A stretch of DNA of 64,000 nt. It comes from Cruorifilaria tuberocauda (lineage: Eukaryota; Nematoda; Chromadorea; Rhabditida; Onchocercidae). The translations under genes were made by a program, and so were the position numbers. The notes under the pieces are model-generated. The model did no database searches and was not told the origin of the DNA. It saw nothing but the letters and a program-made list of their open reading frames with translations. The stretch is taken from the NCBI GenBank assembly GCA_013365365.1, contig JABVXU010000008.1:434001-498000 (forward strand). The letters run 5' to 3'. This document shows positions 61,089 through 64,000 of this stretch, one piece after another (the stretch's first letter is position 1; every line of letters starts with the position of its first letter).

Positions 61089-62758
61089 CTAAATAATAAT
61101 TTCGAAATTCTGAAGCTCCTCATCCGATGGCAGAACAATTTTGTCTGGTGGAACCAAGTCTTTGCTGATATATGGTAATCCTGCTTTTTCTCTTCGCGCC
61201 ATTTCTAAATGAGCCTCTCGATATGCCCAATCCCTCGCTCGTGGCCTGTAACAAGCTGTAACGATCGTCGCTACTTAAAAAAAGATAGGCCTTTTCCAGA
61301 GAGCTGCAAAATGTTTTTCCCTCATATCACAAAAAAGTCATTCCCTTGCCTAGAGTATGTATGTCCTCAAATCCTTATCACTTTCGAGAGACGGTAAGAG
61401 CAACAGACTTGTAAGCAAAGCAGAAATCGTTTTATGAAGAATAACTAATACAGCTTAATATGCTAAGTCTAGTTATACATTTAAAAATTGTCTTATGCAT
61501 ATTATGAGGTATATACAGTTTTTTTTTTCTATCTGTTCGAAATAAACTGTAGGAACCTATTAAAAAGGACCACTATTAAAGCTAAAGCTTGAATATATAA
61601 GCAAGGAAAATTTTTTTCTTCCTGGATGGGTTAGTACTGTTAAAACTATTATTAATAAAGTAGAGCATTCGTGAAAATTAAAGGGAATGTTTAAAAAACA
61701 AACCAATCAGGGGCAGCATACAATAAGTACAATGTCACCCAAGTAACCATTATTGTCAACAAAACAAACATGTATTGATGGAATTTCAACCAATCAGCAT
61801 GTTCATCATAAGGAGATAAACCAAACCAAATCCAGTTACGACGCTATAAATTACGAGACAAAATGAGTTAAAATATTAGTGCAAAAAATTCGAAATTTCA
61901 AGAAAAGCACCGTATCTCGAAATAATTATATAAACGAACAATCTGACCGCCTTGATCTTTTGCTAAAGGTCTTCTCCAGCCATCACCAAAAAGCCAATCT
62001 AAACGACCACCGTTCAATTTTGGCCATGGATTTTCATATGCATAGGAGTCAGAACCAGGTCTAAAAGCATGAAATATGAATATAAGGATTCTTAAACTTA
62101 CTACTCTAACATCATTTTTACACAAAACGATTTTTGCGAGCAAAGTTCATTCTTTACCAAATAGTCTTTTGTAATTTGTAATCAATTAAGTTTAAAAATA
62201 TAGAAGAGCCTATCCAGTGAACTATCAGGTAACATTATCCTCCATTAAATTGTGTATGATCTTTTCGGGTGTACGAAAAACTGCAGTTTGGTCTTTAGCA
62301 TTTTCTTTTCGTAGTACTCGAAAATCCATTGAGTGTTTCGATCTTTTTGGTCTTAATAACACATTCCAGATATGTAAACAAACAATAGATTAGTACATCC
62401 CACGTTAAATACTTTTATAACGAAAGATAGTGTTATCTATCCTAATTCTATGCTTCAATATTTCCATCATCATTTTAACAAATAAGTAATCTAAAACCAT
62501 AAATAAATGCGATCCCATTGAAACCCAGCAATGGTTTCAAGATGACATGAAATAAATTCTACAAGATAAGATGTACATATAAATCTCTAAGTTGATAATA
62601 AATGATGAACTACGAAAACCTCAATGATGAAAATTTATTCATAATAATTCTGCTAGCGGTACTTTTGTTTATTCAAAGTGAATTCACCTGTAATCTGCCG
62701 GCTTCCTTTCAATATTCTCTTCACCATTAGCTCCGTGTGGAACTGTCGATGAAAGCCT
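61089..62758 (-). CDS. NDUFB11: NDUFB11, complex I beta-subcomplex subunit (first exon missing)
   Basis: Accessory subunit (ESSS) of mitochondrial NADH dehydrogenase, in the membrane arm. Exons 62758-62688, 62060-61940, 61843-61704 and 61245-61089 join in frame to about 162 aa. The N-terminal part (RLSSTVPHGANGEE, ENPWPKLNGGRLDWLFGDGW) is nematode-specific in my memory of the family. One membrane helix follows (MFVLLTIMVTWVTLYLLYA). The C-terminus aligns well with the human subunit: APDW, DWAYREAHLEMARREKAGLP and PPDKIVLPSDEE against PDY, [20 protein letters not shown] and DPSKIQLPEDE. The exon 2 donor was chosen at ATT|GTTCG (61940) because the nearer GT breaks frame. A start codon with a targeting sequence must lie in an exon above 62760 that ends in phase 0; I could not identify it. 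Confidence 0.85.
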
Positions 62759-64000
62759 CTGGAAAGTGAGAGAAACGATGTGACGACAAAGTGATCGATG
62801 GAGCAACATTCAAGTCGGAAGCAACTTGGAAGTAAGCTGAAATTAGAAATTTACGAGGACGTTACTCATCTCTTATCATGCTACGACACACATCATAATG
62901 AACACAGAGCTGATATGAGTTTCTTGACTTTCCGAGATAAGCCGGATTCAGAGAAACAGAACCGGATTCAGAGAAACAGAATTATTGGAATCATCCAGAA
63001 GTCATTACAATGAAAAGATGAAGAGTGTAAGAAGCATAATCACCTAGGGTAGCTGTCATTCCATACGGGCCGTGTTTCGTAACTCTGGAGAGTTCTTTTG
63101 ACTATTTTGTATAGTTAGTATCAGAGTAGTTCTGCTGTGTCAATTGCTGCGCTGTTTCACGCATGTAATTTACGGCGTGAATAAATAGTCTTGTACCTGG
63201 GTAAAATTACCGACTTGAAGTGACTAAAGAAATTTAGAAGATTTAACTGTTAGAATCTTCTCTTTTCACTGCGGAGTAATCAATGTTAAACACAAGTTTT
63301 TGCATCACCAAAGTTAGACTTAAAAGATGGAAGTTAAAGTCAAGTTTCGCTTCACTTAATGTTACTATTATTAAATACATGGGAGAATTTGAAGGTCAGT
63401 CGTTAATATATAAATGATGAGGTTCAATGATATTCGTACTTTGAAAACTTTGGCAGTTGGGTAACAGATGTTTTTCTGTTCTACTTACTGCCGTTGTAAC
63501 AATATAATGGGTGCCTGAGGAAGATGAAGATTTGTAGCTTGTATTAATATGCACACCAGCGCACTTCATATTTTTTATTACATTTATTAATAGGGATCCG
63601 CTCCATATTTTAATCGTTCTTTTGTGAGTTTGAACTTAAAAATTAAATAAGTATGGCTCAGATCATCAGTAACGCGTAAGCATCCTGTTATCTCTAGCGT
63701 CCTGAAATGACTTCCATTAGTTTCATTTTTCATGTCATGACGATGATGTCTCATATCACTGCTCTTTCCTCAGGTGATAATCACAACTAATTCATAACGG
63801 TATAGAAGGAATTGAAGGCTTAAGCTTTTAAACTATTTAACTGTTCATGAGCGATATTGATTGGTGTGATAGATGGTAACTTCGGCTTTATGGTCTTTGA
63901 TTTAACAAGTTTGCATACATTGTACTGATCATTTTTTGCTTTCGCTACTGTCTTATTGCTCTCATTAATTTTTTTAACGTTTTGTTTCTTGCTTTCGGTT
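62759..64000. other. Upstream region of NDUFB11 to window edge
   Basis: Should contain the missing first exon and promoter of NDUFB11. A 20-bp unit is perfectly duplicated in tandem at 62942-62981. The open frame at 62798-63013 crosses this duplication and has no recognisable features. No other gene seen to the right edge. Confidence 0.45.
62942..62981 (+). repeat. Perfect tandem duplication of a 20-bp unit
   Basis: Two identical 20-base copies, each beginning CCGGATTCAG, back to back (62942-62961 and 62962-62981). Confidence 0.9.

Noticed and set aside
1..64000. tRNA, rRNA, CRISPR, phage or bacterial operon features
   Set aside because: Searched by eye for tRNA box motifs, 5S rRNA and repeat-spacer arrays; none convincing, and the gene structure is plainly that of an animal.

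Overview
The window is nuclear DNA from a nematode, most likely a spirurid/filarial (clade III) worm. The sequence is AT-rich. Genes are cut into many short exons with worm-type splice sites (GTAAG/GTATG donors, TTTTCAG/TTTTTAG acceptors). Several genes have a pyrimidine-AG acceptor just upstream of the start codon, as expected for spliced-leader trans-splicing, and one intron holds a near-copy of the nematode SL1 leader on its minus strand. The species cannot be fixed from the sequence alone.

Layout. Position 104-268 (-) is the first exon of a membrane protein that runs off the left edge. Next come sec-3/EXOC1 (822-5842, -), a TMEM68-type acyltransferase (8822-11519, -), a COA1 homologue (12906-13881, -) divergent from a ZNF593/Bud20 homologue (14142-14773, +), a FAM210-type mitochondrial protein (16258-17765, -) and TRAP-delta/SSR4 (18180-19590, -). 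Position 20509-23383 (+) is the NitFhit fusion gene nft-1, followed by a GALNT10-like glycosyltransferase (24903-28930, +). About 7.8 kb without recognisable genes follows; it contains a 709-bp, almost perfect inverted repeat. Then come a tailless/TLX-type nuclear receptor (36730-39847, -), another gene-poor stretch of about 7.9 kb, UDP-GlcNAc pyrophosphorylase (47780-50990, -), the mitochondrial phosphate carrier SLC25A3 (53478-54949, +), PIGQ/Gpi1 (57609-58986, +), a CEP41-like rhodanese gene (59461-60373, +) and complex I subunit NDUFB11 (61089-62758, -).

Most genes are housekeeping and act separately. Two themes recur. One is the secretory pathway: exocyst, translocon-associated protein, O-GalNAc transferase, UDP-GlcNAc synthesis and the first step of GPI-anchor synthesis. 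The other is the mitochondrion: COA1, FAM210, phosphate carrier and NDUFB11. No operon is proven, though the closely spaced minus-strand pair TRAP-delta/FAM210 (414 bp apart) could be one.

Gene models were built by hand. I joined exons by reading frame, splice signals and remembered family similarity, and every junction listed keeps frame unless stated otherwise. Points worth a second look are the large inverted repeat, the SL1-like sequence, four apparent GC-AG introns in about 84, a decoy exon made by a local duplication inside sec-3, an enlarged D-box in the nuclear receptor, and a one-base frame break in the rhodanese gene.
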